Shown: one piece after another, positions 54,059 through 63,040 of the stretch
Layout: each line of letters begins with the position of its first letter
Numbering within the stretch: position 1 is the stretch's first letter
DNA from: Mycobacterium sp. 1245111.1
GTDB taxonomy: Bacteria; Actinomycetota; Actinomycetes; Mycobacteriales; Mycobacteriaceae
DNA length: 64,000 nucleotides
Assembly (NCBI RefSeq): GCF_001673405.1
Contig: NZ_LZLV01000146.1
Coordinates: 62,001 to 126,000, forward strand
Direction of reading: 5' to 3'
Made by a program: the position numbers and the translations under genes
The notes under the pieces: generated by a model
Databases searched by the model: none
What the model was told of the DNA's origin: nothing
What the model saw: the letters and a program-made list of their open reading frames with translations, nothing else

Positions 54059-55033
54059 CTAGAAGTCCCAGTCCTCGTCCTCGGTGACGACGGCTTTGCC
54101 GATCACGTACGACGAACCCGATCCGGAGAAGAAGTCGTGGTTCTCGTCGGCATTCGGCGACAGCGCCGACAGGATCGCGGGGTTGACGTCGGTCTCCTCG
54201 CGCGGGAACAGCGCCTCGTAACCGAGATTCATCAGCGCCTTGTTGGCGTTGTAGCGCAGGAACTTCTTGACGTCCTCGGTCAGGCCGACCTCGTCGTAGA
54301 GATCCTGGGTGTACTCGGCCTCGTTCTCATACAGCTCGTAGAGCAGGTCATAGGTGTAGTCCTTGAGCTCGGCCTGGCGCGCCGTGTCCGCGTTGGCCAG
54401 GCCCTTCTGGAACTTGTAGCCGATGTAGTAGCCGTGCACGGCCTCGTCACGGATGATCAGCCGGATCAGGTCGGCGGTGTTGGTCAGCTTGGCCCGGCTC
54501 GACCAGTACATCGGCAGATAAAACCCGGAGTAGAACAGGAAGCTCTCGAGCAGCGTCGAGGCCACCTTGCGCTTGAGCGGATCGTCGCCGCGGTAGTACT
54601 CCATCACGATCTCGGCCTTGCGCTGCAGGTTCGGGTTCTCCTCCGACCAGCGGAAGGCCTCGTCGATCTCGACCGTCGAACACAGCGTGGAGAAGATCGA
54701 GCTGTAGCTCTTGGCGTGCACCGACTCCATGAACGCGATGTTGGTGTACACCGCCTCCTCGTGCGGCGTCAGCGCGTCGGGAATCAGGCTGACCGCGCCG
54801 ACGGTGCCCTGGATGGTGTCCAGCAGCGTCAGCCCGGTGAACACCCGCATCGTCAACTGCTTCTCGTTGGGCGTGAGCGTTCCCCAGGACGGGATGTCGT
54901 TGGACACCGGCACCTTCTCGGGCAGCCAGAAGTTTCCGGTCAGCCGCTCCCAGACCTCCGCGTCCTTCTCGTCTTGCAAACGGTTCCAGTTGATCGCGGA
55001 GACCCGGTCGATCAGCTTCATTCCATCAGTCAC
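54059..55033 (-). CDS. nrdF2: Class Ib ribonucleotide reductase beta subunit NrdF
   Basis: NrdF holds the dimanganese/diiron-tyrosyl radical that NrdE needs to make deoxyribonucleotides. The 324-residue protein has the ligand helices HEEAVYTNIAFMESVHAKSYS and IRDEAVHGYYIGYKFQ, and the class Ib C-terminal tail ending VTEDEDWDF, which docks onto NrdE. Length equals that of M. tuberculosis NrdF2 (Rv3048c). It is transcribed alone, under two NrdR-type boxes. Confidence 0.97.
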   Translation of the reverse strand: MTDGMKLIDRVSAINWNRLQDEKDAEVWERLTGNFWLPEKVPVSNDIPSWGTLTPNEKQLTMRVFTGLTLLDTIQGTVGAVSLIPDALTPHEEAVYTNIAFMESVHAKSYSSIFSTLCSTVEIDEAFRWSEENPNLQRKAEIVMEYYRGDDPLKRKVASTLLESFLFYSGFYLPMYWSSRAKLTNTADLIRLIIRDEAVHGYYIGYKFQKGLANADTARQAELKDYTYDLLYELYENEAEYTQDLYDEVGLTEDVKKFLRYNANKALMNLGYEALFPREETDVNPAILSALSPNADENHDFFSGSGSSYVIGKAVVTEDEDWDF

Positions 55034-55082
55034 CAGAACCCCACTTCACCAGGACAAATAGTCGACGTTACGTAGGTCACAA

Positions 55083-55130
55083 ACACTACCCCTGGGGTAC
55101 GACAAGGCGATGGAACACAACAACTTGTGT
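55083..55130 (-). promoter_or_regulatory. Tandem NrdR-type boxes upstream of nrdF2
   Basis: ACACTACCCCTGGGGT (55083-55098) and ACACAACAACTTGTGT (55115-55130) lie 32 bp apart start to start, the helical phasing expected for NrdR. The second box matches the ACACTATATNTNGTGT-type consensus closely; the first is weaker. They begin about 50 bp upstream of the nrdF2 ATG. Confidence 0.65.
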
Positions 55131-55215
55131 TTTCGCGTGTCGCGCGGGAGGCAGCCCCGTGCTCTGCGTACCCCCGATTGTCCACCGCAATCGCCCCCTA
55201 GGCACGCCCGCGCCG

Positions 55216-55239
55216 ACCATGTACCATTTGGTACATGGT
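55216..55239. promoter_or_regulatory. Perfect 24-bp palindrome over the SRPBCC start codon
   Basis: ACCATGTACCA-TT-TGGTACATGGT is symmetric at every position. The ATG of the SRPBCC gene (55235-55237) lies in its right arm. A TetR gene follows in the same operon, so this is a strong candidate autoregulatory operator, controlling transcription from, or translation of, a near-leaderless mRNA. Confidence 0.75.
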
Positions 55240-55681
55240 GACTGCAGACAGTATCGAGATCGACGCCCCCGCGGCATTGGTGTGGCAGGTGTTCAGCGAC
55301 GTCGAGCACTGGCCGGACTGGACCGAATCGGTGACCTCCTTGGTCGGCCAAGATGGCGCCAATTTGGCTGTCGGCAAACAGTTTTCGATCAAACAGCCAG
55401 GCATGGCGAAGCTGGTCTGGAAAGTCACCGAGCTCGACGCCGGATCGTCGTGGACCTGGGTGCAACGATCACCCGGAGTCAACGTGAGCGCTCGCCACTG
55501 GGTCATCCCGCAGCCCGACGGCCGGACTTTGGTGCGTCAGCAACTCGAGCAACGCGGCGTGCTCGGCGCCCTGGTCGGACGGATGATGCTCAAGAAAACC
55601 AAACGCTTCCTCGAACTCGAGGCTCGAGGGCTCAAGAACCGCTCTGAGCAACTTCATCGCGCCAGTGGCCAGCCCTCCTGA
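55235..55681 (+). CDS. SRPBCC (START-like) family protein
   Basis: The 148-residue protein begins MVTADSIEIDAPAALVWQVFSDVEHWPDWTESV and ends in the long C-terminal helix MLKKTKRFLELEARGLKNRSE, the standard polyketide-cyclase/START-like fold. It overlaps the downstream tetR by 17 bp. A ligand-binding protein co-transcribed with its regulator suggests handling of a small hydrophobic inducer. Confidence 0.85.
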   Translation: MVTADSIEIDAPAALVWQVFSDVEHWPDWTESVTSLVGQDGANLAVGKQFSIKQPGMAKLVWKVTELDAGSSWTWVQRSPGVNVSARHWVIPQPDGRTLVRQQLEQRGVLGALVGRMMLKKTKRFLELEARGLKNRSEQLHRASGQPS

Positions 55682-56198
55682 TCGGAGCCGGCGCGGTCAG
55701 CTACTGGACAAGCTGGTCGACGAGTTCGCCGCGGGTGGCGTAGGCGACCGGTCGCTGCGTGACGTTGCGGCAGCGGTCGGGACCAGCCACCGAATGCTGT
55801 TGCACCACTTCGGCTCTCGCGAAGACTTGTTGCTGGCGATCATCGAGGAGATCGAGCGCCGTCAGATGACGGTCCTGCCCAATCTGCCGTCGGATCCCGG
55901 CGATCACTTCGCCGCGATGTGGGCCGACGTCCGGCGACCGCAACTGCGCCCGTTCGAACGTCTCTTCTTCGAGTGCTATGCGCGAGCCGCCAACGGGGAG
56001 CAGCCATTTGACCGGATGGTTCCGGGCGCCGTCGACGATTGGCTGAAGCTCACCGAGGGTCTGGCCGAGCCAGCCGCGGCGCGACTCGGGCTGGCGGTCA
56101 TTCGGGGGCTGCTGTTGGATTTGGTCGCTACCGGCGACGACGCCGGCGTCGACGCGGCCGCCGACATGTTCGCCCAGTTACTTCGACTTCGGCAGTAG
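55665..56198 (+). CDS. TetR-family regulator, partner of the SRPBCC gene
   Basis: The 177-residue protein has the TetR helix-turn-helix GGVGDRSLRDVAAAVGTSHRMLLHHFGSREDLLLAIIEEIE with the hallmark HHFGSREDLL. GTG 55665 is inside the SRPBCC gene. The best target is the 24-bp palindrome at 55216. Its end overlaps the convergent tetR by 21 bp. Confidence 0.9.
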   Translation: MASPPDRSRRGQLLDKLVDEFAAGGVGDRSLRDVAAAVGTSHRMLLHHFGSREDLLLAIIEEIERRQMTVLPNLPSDPGDHFAAMWADVRRPQLRPFERLFFECYARAANGEQPFDRMVPGAVDDWLKLTEGLAEPAAARLGLAVIRGLLLDLVATGDDAGVDAAADMFAQLLRLRQ

Positions 56199-56750
56199 TG
56201 AGATGACCGTATCGACCAGCTCTTCAGCCGTGGTGTGCCACTTGGCCATATCAAGGTGGCCGCTGAGGTCAAGCCCGGTGATGCCGTGGGTCGTCGTCAA
56301 AAGGAGCGCACCGTAACGGTGTGCCTGTCGCGGTCCGGTGATACGAGCCACGATCTCGAGGAACAGGTTCTGGGTACGCTCGGCCGCCTGGACCGCCCCC
56401 GCGATATCCCCGGTCGGCGTGCTGAACATCAGCCGGTACAGGTGCGGCCGGTTACGGCCGACGTCGATCAGGGCGAGCAGACCGGATCGCAGGCACATCT
56501 CGGGTGAATTCTCGCTGGCGACAAGCGCTTCCAGTGCATCACCCAACTCGCTCAGCCCGTTGGCGGCCACTTGGGTCAGCAACGACTCCTTGTCGGTGAA
56601 GTGGCGATACGCCGCTGAGCGTGACACACCACTGCGGGCCCCGACCTCGCGCAGCGTCACCGCCTCGGGCCCGCCGAGATCGAGCAGGGTCCCCGCCGCG
56701 TCGATCAGCGAACGGCGCGTCGCTGCGGCGCTCTCGGCCCGTGTCGACAT
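56178..56750 (-). CDS. TetR-family regulator, divergent from the SDR gene
   Basis: The 190-residue protein has the helix-turn-helix GGPEAVTLREVGARSGVSRSAAYRHFTDKESLLTQVAANG and a TetR_C-like ligand domain (RPHLYRLMFSTPTGD). It is divergent from an SDR gene with two matching dyads between, the classical layout of a TetR repressor that controls itself and the enzyme. Confidence 0.92.
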   Translation of the reverse strand: MSTRAESAAATRRSLIDAAGTLLDLGGPEAVTLREVGARSGVSRSAAYRHFTDKESLLTQVAANGLSELGDALEALVASENSPEMCLRSGLLALIDVGRNRPHLYRLMFSTPTGDIAGAVQAAERTQNLFLEIVARITGPRQAHRYGALLLTTTHGITGLDLSGHLDMAKWHTTAEELVDTVISLLPKSK

Positions 56751-56774
56751 CAGCAGAGCATATGCCTGCCCTTA

Positions 56775-56823
56775 AGTTGACAATGTCAACTGAGCCATCT
56801 AACTTGAGTAGACAACGTCAACT
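56775..56823. promoter_or_regulatory. Two 17-bp TetR-type operators between tetR and the SDR gene
   Basis: AGTTGACAATGTCAACT (56775-56791) is a perfect palindrome. AGTAGACAACGTCAACT (56807-56823) is the same sequence with two changes. Their centres are 32 bp apart, three helical turns, so two dimers would lie on one face. The left site is next to tetR; the right is 23 bp before the SDR ATG. Confidence 0.8.
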
Positions 56824-56845
56824 GAAATCCCGTCGGAGGCCTGCC

Positions 56846-57709
56846 ATGGAGCGCACTGAACTAGTCGTCGTGACCGGCGCATCGACGGGTATAGGCGCTG
56901 CCACCGCTAAAGAGTTGGCGCGCAAAGGCTTTCACGTATTGGCGGGCGTTCGCCGCGACGTCGACGCCGAAGCGCTCCGCTCTGTCGACGGCATCGAACC
57001 CTGCATCTTGGACATCACCTCAGACGCCGACGTCGCCGCGATCGCCGAACGGGTCGCCCGCGATCCGCAGAGCCGGCCGCTTCGTGCACTGGTCAACAAC
57101 GCCGGGATCGCCGTCAACGCGCCACTGGAAATACTGCCGATTGCGCAGTGGCGCCGGCAATTCGACGTCAACCTGTTCGGCCACATCGCGATGACGCAGG
57201 CGCTGCTTCCTGCCCTGCTGAACAGTTCGGGCACCGTTGTCAACATCAGTTCGATCGGCGGCAAGGTCGCGTTACCGACGTACGGCGCTTACGCCGGATC
57301 GAAGTTCGCGATGGAGGCTGTCAGTGATGCGCTGCGACGCGAGACCGGCAATACCGGAATCAAAGTCGTCATCATCGAGCCTGGCGCGGTCAAGACCGAG
57401 ATCGCCGAGCGTGGAATCGCCACCGCGGAAGAGTTGACGGCGACCATGACGACGGCGCAGCGCTCCCGCTACGACACCCTGGTGAGAGCCGTGACGGCAC
57501 AAGCTCGTTCGTTCGATGCGACCGGTGCCTCCGCGGAATCCGCGGCCAAGGTGATCGCGAAGGCCGCTACCGCCGCCCGACCCCGGACTCGCTACACCAT
57601 TGGACGCGACGCCTCGATGCTGGCGTGGGTCAGCCGCCTGGTTTCCGACCGGACCCTGGACCGGATCATGCGGCTGAACCTTCGACAGTTCGCCCAGCAG
57701 GCAAGCTAG
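56846..57709 (+). CDS. Short-chain dehydrogenase/reductase
   Basis: The 287-residue classical SDR has the NAD(P) motif VTGASTGIGAATA near the start, NNAG in ALVNNAGIAVNAP, the catalytic Ser in NISSIGGKVALP and the Y-x3-K pair in YGAYAGSKFAMEAV. ATG 56846 follows GTCGGAGG. It is controlled by the divergent TetR. The substrate is unknown; its end overlaps the monooxygenase gene by 4 bp. Confidence 0.93.
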   Translation: MERTELVVVTGASTGIGAATAKELARKGFHVLAGVRRDVDAEALRSVDGIEPCILDITSDADVAAIAERVARDPQSRPLRALVNNAGIAVNAPLEILPIAQWRRQFDVNLFGHIAMTQALLPALLNSSGTVVNISSIGGKVALPTYGAYAGSKFAMEAVSDALRRETGNTGIKVVIIEPGAVKTEIAERGIATAEELTATMTTAQRSRYDTLVRAVTAQARSFDATGASAESAAKVIAKAATAARPRTRYTIGRDASMLAWVSRLVSDRTLDRIMRLNLRQFAQQAS

Positions 57710-59250
57710 GCGCTGATTTTTGTCCGCGCGCCGGTGCCCACCCCGAAGAACTTGTACTCGGCAAGCTTGAGCGAGCGGGTGTCGCGCCAGTACTGCCACG
57801 TCATGCCGCTCCAAAGGGTCCGATTGACGCCGTGGTCGTCGAGATACCAGCTGCTGCAGCCACCGGTGTTCCACACCGAACCGGCCAGCTTCGTCTGCAG
57901 TTCCGCATTCGATCGATCCTGCGCAGAACGGCTGGGCGCCAACGCTTGTGCCCCCGCCTTGTCAACCGCGGCAATCGCCTCGGCGACGTAATGGATCTGC
58001 GACTCGATCATGAACACCACAGACGTGTGACCCAGACCGGTGTTTGGGCCGAGCAGGAAGAACAGGTTCGGCATGTCGGCCACCGCGATGCCGCGGTGCG
58101 CGACGACGCCTTCACGGTTCCAGCGATCCACCAGATCCTCACCGCGCGGACCCTTCACCTCGACGTAGGTGTAGGAGTCGGTGGTGTGAAAACCGGTGGC
58201 GTAGACGATCACGTCAACGGGATGCTCGACACCGTCGGCGGTGACGATGCCGTTGGCGGTGATGCGGCGGATCCCCTCGGTGATCAACGTCGCCTTCGGA
58301 TTGGCGACCGCCTGGTAGTAGTTGCCGGAGTAGAGAATTCGTTTGCAGCCCGCGCGGTAGCTCGGGGTGAGCCGGCGACGCAGGTCCTTGTCCTTCACGT
58401 AGCGGCGAATGTTCCACCGGCCGACCAACTCGACGGCCCGCAGCAGGCCCGGGCGTTGGGTCATCGCGAATCCGAGACCCTCGAGCCCCCAGTAGATGCC
58501 GGAGCGCACCAAGAACCTCAGCCCCGGCACCGTCGCGAAGGCCTTGCGAACCGCGTTGGGCAGCAAGCTGTTCGGCCGCGGCACCACCCACGGTGGGGTA
58601 CGCTGGTAGAGCTGCACCTCGGCAACGCCGGCGTCGGGTCGCACCAACTCCGGCAGAATCTGGATGGCGCTGGCGCCGGTGCCGATGACCGCGACGTGCT
58701 TGCCGGTCAGGTCGACGCTGTGGTCCCACTGCGCGGAATGGAATGCGGGGCCGCGGAATTCGCTCATGCCCTCGATGTCCGGTGTTCGCGGGATGTGCAA
58801 CGCGCCCGCGCCCGAGATCAGGAACTGCGCGACGTACTCCTCGCCCGACTCGGTGAAGACGTGCCAGCGGTATTCGCCGTCGTCCCAGTGCGCGCGGCTC
58901 ACCTTCTGTCCGAAGCGGATGTAGCGGCGCAGACCGTACTTGTCGGCAACACCCTGGAGGTAGTCCAGGATCTCCGGCTGCGGCGAGAACAGCTTGCTCC
59001 AAGTCGCTTTCGGCTCGAAGGAGAACGAGTAGAGGTGCGACGGGACGTCGCAGGCGCAACCGGGGTAGCTGTTGTCGCGCCAGGTGCCGCCGATGTCGTC
59101 GGCCTTCTCCACGATGACGAAGTCGACGCCCTGGCGCTGCAGCGCGATCGCCATGCCCAGCCCGGCGAATCCCGTTCCGATGATGAGCGCGCGGGTCCGG
59201 ACCGGCGTGGCCGGCGCGTCGGGTTGGGTGGTCGATTCGGTAATAGTCAT
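57706..59250 (-). CDS. Baeyer-Villiger-type monooxygenase (Rv3049c-like)
   Basis: The 514-residue flavoprotein has LIIGTGFAGLGMAIALQRQG, GGTWRDNSYPGCACDVPSHLYSFSF, the fingerprint FRGPAFHSAQWDHS and the NADPH fold VAVIGTGASAIQILPEL. This is the short-N-terminus subgroup that includes EthA-like enzymes of mycobacteria. The start is ATG 59250 (MTITESTTQ). The TetR gene 51 bp upstream on the same strand is its likely regulator. Confidence 0.93.
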   Translation of the reverse strand: MTITESTTQPDAPATPVRTRALIIGTGFAGLGMAIALQRQGVDFVIVEKADDIGGTWRDNSYPGCACDVPSHLYSFSFEPKATWSKLFSPQPEILDYLQGVADKYGLRRYIRFGQKVSRAHWDDGEYRWHVFTESGEEYVAQFLISGAGALHIPRTPDIEGMSEFRGPAFHSAQWDHSVDLTGKHVAVIGTGASAIQILPELVRPDAGVAEVQLYQRTPPWVVPRPNSLLPNAVRKAFATVPGLRFLVRSGIYWGLEGLGFAMTQRPGLLRAVELVGRWNIRRYVKDKDLRRRLTPSYRAGCKRILYSGNYYQAVANPKATLITEGIRRITANGIVTADGVEHPVDVIVYATGFHTTDSYTYVEVKGPRGEDLVDRWNREGVVAHRGIAVADMPNLFFLLGPNTGLGHTSVVFMIESQIHYVAEAIAAVDKAGAQALAPSRSAQDRSNAELQTKLAGSVWNTGGCSSWYLDDHGVNRTLWSGMTWQYWRDTRSLKLAEYKFFGVGTGARTKISA

Positions 59251-59301
59251 GTCCGCCGGTCCTCCTCGAATATCCGGTACCGAGGGTAGCAACGCCGCCC
59301 G

Positions 59302-60063
59302 CTAGCTGGCAGCGGAGTTGCGCGGCATCGCTTCGTGAGTCGGCTGGTCAGGGTCTAGCTTGATGCCGAGCATCTCCGCGGTGCCGCTGATGACCCCCAT
59401 GGTGATCGTGGTCAGGTGCTCCACGAACTGGTCGTGGGGCATCCGCCGCGGGCTGTCCACGTCGGAGCCCAGCCACCAGTCGGTGGCCGCTGCAGCACAG
59501 CCATACGTCGCGAATGCCGCCAGTTCGAAGGCGCCCGGATCGAGCTCCATCTCGCGCAGTTCGTTGTTGAACATCTCAGCCATGGCCAGCGTGATCTCGC
59601 GGCCCTCGCTGAAGGTCCGGGTGGCCGACTCGGATTGCTCCGGGAAGCGGCCCTGGATGAAGAACCGCAGCACGTTGGGATGCTCGTCGACGAGGTTGAC
59701 GTGCTCCTCCGCCGTGCGGCGGATGATCTCGCGCACCGAGTCGTTGGCGAAGTCGATCGACGGGAAGACCGCCGCCCACAGCATGTCGCGCAGACGCTCC
59801 CCAATCGCCTGGAACAGGTCGGCCTTGTCGGTGAAATGCCGGTAGATCTTGGGTTTCGCGGTGCCGGCTTCTTCGGCGATCTCGCGGACGCTCAGGTCGG
59901 GGCCGAGCCGGTCGATGGCGCGAAACGCCGCCTCCACGATCTCCGCGCGCACCTTCTTGCGGTGCTCACGCCAGCGTTCGCTGCGCGCGTCGACCTTCAC
60001 CGCGGGCTTGGGCCCGGGGTGCGGCAGCGGAGGCCGGGGAATTCTGACCACGTCAAGCACCAT
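59302..60063 (-). CDS. TetR-family regulator (Rv3050c-like)
   Basis: The 253-residue protein has a basic N-terminal arm, the helix-turn-helix LGPDLSVREIAEEAGTAKPKIYRHFTDKADLFQAIGERL and a long C-terminal ligand domain with TFSEGREITLAMAEMFNNELREMELDPGAFELAAFATYG. ATG 60063 (MVLDVVRIPRPP) is preferred over a start nine codons earlier. It likely controls itself and the monooxygenase. Confidence 0.88.
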   Translation of the reverse strand: MVLDVVRIPRPPLPHPGPKPAVKVDARSERWREHRKKVRAEIVEAAFRAIDRLGPDLSVREIAEEAGTAKPKIYRHFTDKADLFQAIGERLRDMLWAAVFPSIDFANDSVREIIRRTAEEHVNLVDEHPNVLRFFIQGRFPEQSESATRTFSEGREITLAMAEMFNNELREMELDPGAFELAAFATYGCAAAATDWWLGSDVDSPRRMPHDQFVEHLTTITMGVISGTAEMLGIKLDPDQPTHEAMPRNSAAS

Positions 60064-60168
60064 ACTCTGGTGCGGTCCCTGACCTGGCATTCCTCACGCG
60101 GTCGAGCGTGAATCTCGCGACGGGACACGCCGTAGAGACGTCGCTGAATTCACACTCGGCGGCAACGA

Positions 60169-62346
60169 TCACAGCATGCAGGAGACGCAGCCCTCGACTT
60201 CGGTGCCCTCCAGCGCCATCTGCCGCAGCCGGATGTAGTACAGCGTCTTGATGCCCTTGCGCCAGGCGTAGATCTGGGCCTTGTTGACGTCGCGGGTGGT
60301 CGCGGTGTCCTTGAAGAACAGCGTCAGCGAAAGCCCTTGGTCCACATGTTGAGTGGCCGCCGCGTAGGTGTCGATGATCTTCTCGTAACCGATTTCGTAG
60401 GCATCCTGGTAGTACTCCAGGTTGTCGTTGGTCAGATACGGCGCCGGGTAGTACGCCCGCCCGATCTTGCCTTCCTTGCGGATCTCGATCTTGGACGCGA
60501 CCGGGTGGATCGACGACGTCGAGTGGTTGATGTAGGAGATCGATCCGGTTGGCGGCACGGCCTGCAGGTTCTGGTTGTAGATGCCGTGCTGCTGCACGGA
60601 CTCCTTCAGCCGCAGCCAGTCTTCCTGGTTCGGGATGCGGATGTTCGCGTCGGCGAACAGCTGAGCCACCTTGTCGGTCTTGGGTTCCCAGACCTGCTCG
60701 GTGTACTTGTCGAAGAACTCACCAGAGGCATACTTCGAGTTCTCGAAGCCCTTGAAGTGCGAACCGCGTTCGATCGCAATGCGATTCGAGGCGCGCAGCG
60801 CGTGGTAGAGCACCGTGTAGAAGTAGATATTGGTGAAGTCGATGCCCTCTTCGGACCCGTAGAAGACGCGCTCGCGGGCCAGGTAGCCGTGCAGGTTCAT
60901 CTGCCCGAGCCCGATCGCGTGCGAGTCGTTGTTGCCCTGCTCGATCGACGGGACCGACCAGATGTGGGTCTGGTCGCTCACCGCGGTGAGCGCGCGAATG
61001 GCAACCTCGATGGTTTGGGCGAAGTCCGGCGAGTCCATCGTCTTGGCGATGTTCAGCGAGCCCAGGTTGCACGAAATGTCTTTACCCACTTTGGAGTACG
61101 ACAGGTCGTCGTTGAACACCGACGGGGTGGAGACTTGCAGGATCTCCGAGCACAGGTTCGAGTGGGTGATCTTGCCCTCGATCGGGTTGGCCCGGTTCAC
61201 CGTGTCCTCGAACATGATGTAGGGGTAGCCCGACTCGAACTGCAACTCGGCCAGCGTCTGGAAGAACTCGCGCGCCTTGATCTTGGTCTTGCGGATCCGC
61301 GCGTCGTCGACCATCTCGTAGTACTTCTCGGTGACCGAGATGTCGGCGAAGGGCAACCCGTAGACGCGCTCGACGTCGTACGGCGAGAACAGGTACATGT
61401 CCTCGTTGTTCTTGGCCAGTTCGAAGGTGATGTCCGGGATCACCACGCCCAGGCTCAGCGTCTTGATTCGGATCTTCTCGTCGGCGTTCTCCCGCTTGGT
61501 GTCCAGGAAGCGGTAGATGTCGGGGTGATGCGCGTGCAGGTACACCGCGCCGGCGCCCTGACGCGCACCCAGCTGGTTGGCGTAGGAGAACGAGTCCTCG
61601 AGCAGCTTCATGATCGGGATGACGCCCGAGCTCTGGTTCTCGATGTTCTTGATCGGCGCGCCGTGCTCGCGAATGTTGCTCAGCAGCAACGCGACTCCCC
61701 CGCCGCGCTTGGACAGCTGCAGCGCGGAGTTGATCGAGCGTCCGATCGACTCCATGTTGTCTTCGATGCGCAGCAGAAAGCAGCTCACCGGCTCACCGCG
61801 CTGCTTCTTGCCGGAGTTGAGGAAGGTCGGCGTCGCCGGCTGGAACCTGCCGTCGATGATCTCATCGACCAGCTTCTCGGCCAGCCCCGTGTCGCCGGAC
61901 GCCAGCGTCAGCGCCACCATCACGACGCGGTCTTCGAAACGCTCCAGATAGCGCTTGCCGTCGAACGTCTTCAGCGTGTACGAGGTGTAGTACTTGAACG
62001 CGCCGAGGAAGGTCGGGAACCGAAACTTCTTGGCGTAGGCGCGATCCAGCAGCGTCTTGACGAAATTGCGGCTGTATTGGTCGAGCACCTCACGCTCGTA
62101 GTAGTTCTCCTTGATCAGGTAGTCGAGCTTCTCGTCCTGATTGTGGAAGAACACCGTGTTCTGGTTGACGTGCTGCAGGAAGTACTGATGCGCGGCCTCA
62201 CGGTCCTTGTCGAACTGAATCTTGCCGTCTGCGTCGTACAGATTCAGCATCGCATTGAGCGCGTGGTAGTCAGTCTCCGCCGGGCTCCCGGCAGCATGAG
62301 CGTGGGCGCCGGTGGTTACAGGCTCTGCAGCGACGGTTGTTGGCAC
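60169..62346 (-). CDS. nrdE: Class Ib ribonucleotide reductase alpha subunit NrdE
   Basis: This is the catalytic subunit reducing ribonucleoside diphosphates. The 725-residue protein (GTG 62346, MPTTVAAEPV) has the active-site Cys in the PVSCFLLRIEDNMESIG segment, the radical-site region HSNLCSEILQVSTP, the finger-loop SCNLGSLNIAKTM, the NQNLQAVPPTGSISYINHSTSSIHP block and the C-terminal redox cysteines EGCVSCML that exchange with NrdH. It lacks the ATP-cone, as expected for class Ib. It overlaps nrdI by 31 bp. Confidence 0.97.
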   Translation of the reverse strand: MPTTVAAEPVTTGAHAHAAGSPAETDYHALNAMLNLYDADGKIQFDKDREAAHQYFLQHVNQNTVFFHNQDEKLDYLIKENYYEREVLDQYSRNFVKTLLDRAYAKKFRFPTFLGAFKYYTSYTLKTFDGKRYLERFEDRVVMVALTLASGDTGLAEKLVDEIIDGRFQPATPTFLNSGKKQRGEPVSCFLLRIEDNMESIGRSINSALQLSKRGGGVALLLSNIREHGAPIKNIENQSSGVIPIMKLLEDSFSYANQLGARQGAGAVYLHAHHPDIYRFLDTKRENADEKIRIKTLSLGVVIPDITFELAKNNEDMYLFSPYDVERVYGLPFADISVTEKYYEMVDDARIRKTKIKAREFFQTLAELQFESGYPYIMFEDTVNRANPIEGKITHSNLCSEILQVSTPSVFNDDLSYSKVGKDISCNLGSLNIAKTMDSPDFAQTIEVAIRALTAVSDQTHIWSVPSIEQGNNDSHAIGLGQMNLHGYLARERVFYGSEEGIDFTNIYFYTVLYHALRASNRIAIERGSHFKGFENSKYASGEFFDKYTEQVWEPKTDKVAQLFADANIRIPNQEDWLRLKESVQQHGIYNQNLQAVPPTGSISYINHSTSSIHPVASKIEIRKEGKIGRAYYPAPYLTNDNLEYYQDAYEIGYEKIIDTYAAATQHVDQGLSLTLFFKDTATTRDVNKAQIYAWRKGIKTLYYIRLRQMALEGTEVEGCVSCML

Positions 62347-62762
62347 GTCTGTTCCTTCCAAAAGTCAGCGAGACCCGCGCGGACGGCATCCACGTCGTCC
62401 GGGGTACCCATCAGTTCGAAGCGATAGAGATAAGGGACGCCGCACTTGCGGGACACCACGTCGCCCGCATAGGCGAATTCAGCACCGAAGTTGTTGTTGC
62501 CCGCGGCGATGACGCCGCGGATCAACGATCGGTTGTGTTCGTTGTTCAGAAAGGCGATGACCTGTTTGGGGACGTAGCCACCGTCGTTGATGTTCGGAGT
62601 CGCCCGACCGCCGCCGTATGTCGGCAGCACCAGCACGTAGGGCTGGTCAACCTCGATACGTTCGTGCAGCGGTATCCGCGTTGCCGGGATACCCAGCTTC
62701 TGCACGAATCGGTGTGTGTTCTCCGAGACGCTGGAGAAATACACCAAGCTGGAGGACGGCAC
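62316..62762 (-). CDS. nrdI: Flavodoxin-like NrdI
   Basis: NrdI supplies an oxidant for assembling the Mn cofactor of NrdF. The 148-residue protein (GTG 62762) has the FMN phosphate loop VYFSSVSENTHRFVQKLG, LPTYGGG and the loop GVIAAGNNNFGAEFA. It is the middle gene of nrdH-nrdI-nrdE. Confidence 0.95.
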   Translation of the reverse strand: MPSSSLVYFSSVSENTHRFVQKLGIPATRIPLHERIEVDQPYVLVLPTYGGGRATPNINDGGYVPKQVIAFLNNEHNRSLIRGVIAAGNNNFGAEFAYAGDVVSRKCGVPYLYRFELMGTPDDVDAVRAGLADFWKEQTCQQPSLQSL

Positions 62763-62800
62763 GGCGATCCCCTCCCTAGTCTTAACTGCGCCGTTTGCCG

Positions 62801-63040
62801 TTAGGCGCTGAGTACGGCTCCGCTGAGCCCTTTGATCCGGTCCGGACGGAAGCCCGACCAGTGGTCGTTGCCGGCCACCACGACGGGGGCCTGCAGATAG
62901 CCGAGCGCCATCACGTAGTCGCGCGCCTCGGAGTCCAAGGTGATGTCGACCTTCTCGTAGGCGATGCCCTGCTTGTCCAGCGCCTTGTAGGTGGCGTTGC
63001 ACTGCACGCAGGCCGGCTTGGTGTAAACGGTGACGCTCAT
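62801..63040 (-). CDS. nrdH: Glutaredoxin-like NrdH
   Basis: The 79-residue NrdH redoxin donates electrons to NrdE. It has YTKPACVQCNATYKALDKQG (C-V-Q-C active site) and the C-terminal APVVVAGNDHWSGFRPD, which favours thioredoxin reductase as the reductant. It is the first gene of the nrdHIE operon. Confidence 0.96.
   Translation of the reverse strand: MSVTVYTKPACVQCNATYKALDKQGIAYEKVDITLDSEARDYVMALGYLQAPVVVAGNDHWSGFRPDRIKGLSGAVLSA

Noticed and set aside
54137..55075. 312-codon + strand frame opposite nrdF2
   Set aside because: It is a mirror of the nrdF2 coding sequence with no recognisable protein features.
60337..62427. 696-codon + strand frame opposite nrdE
   Set aside because: It is a Val/Arg/Leu-rich antisense shadow of a highly conserved gene.
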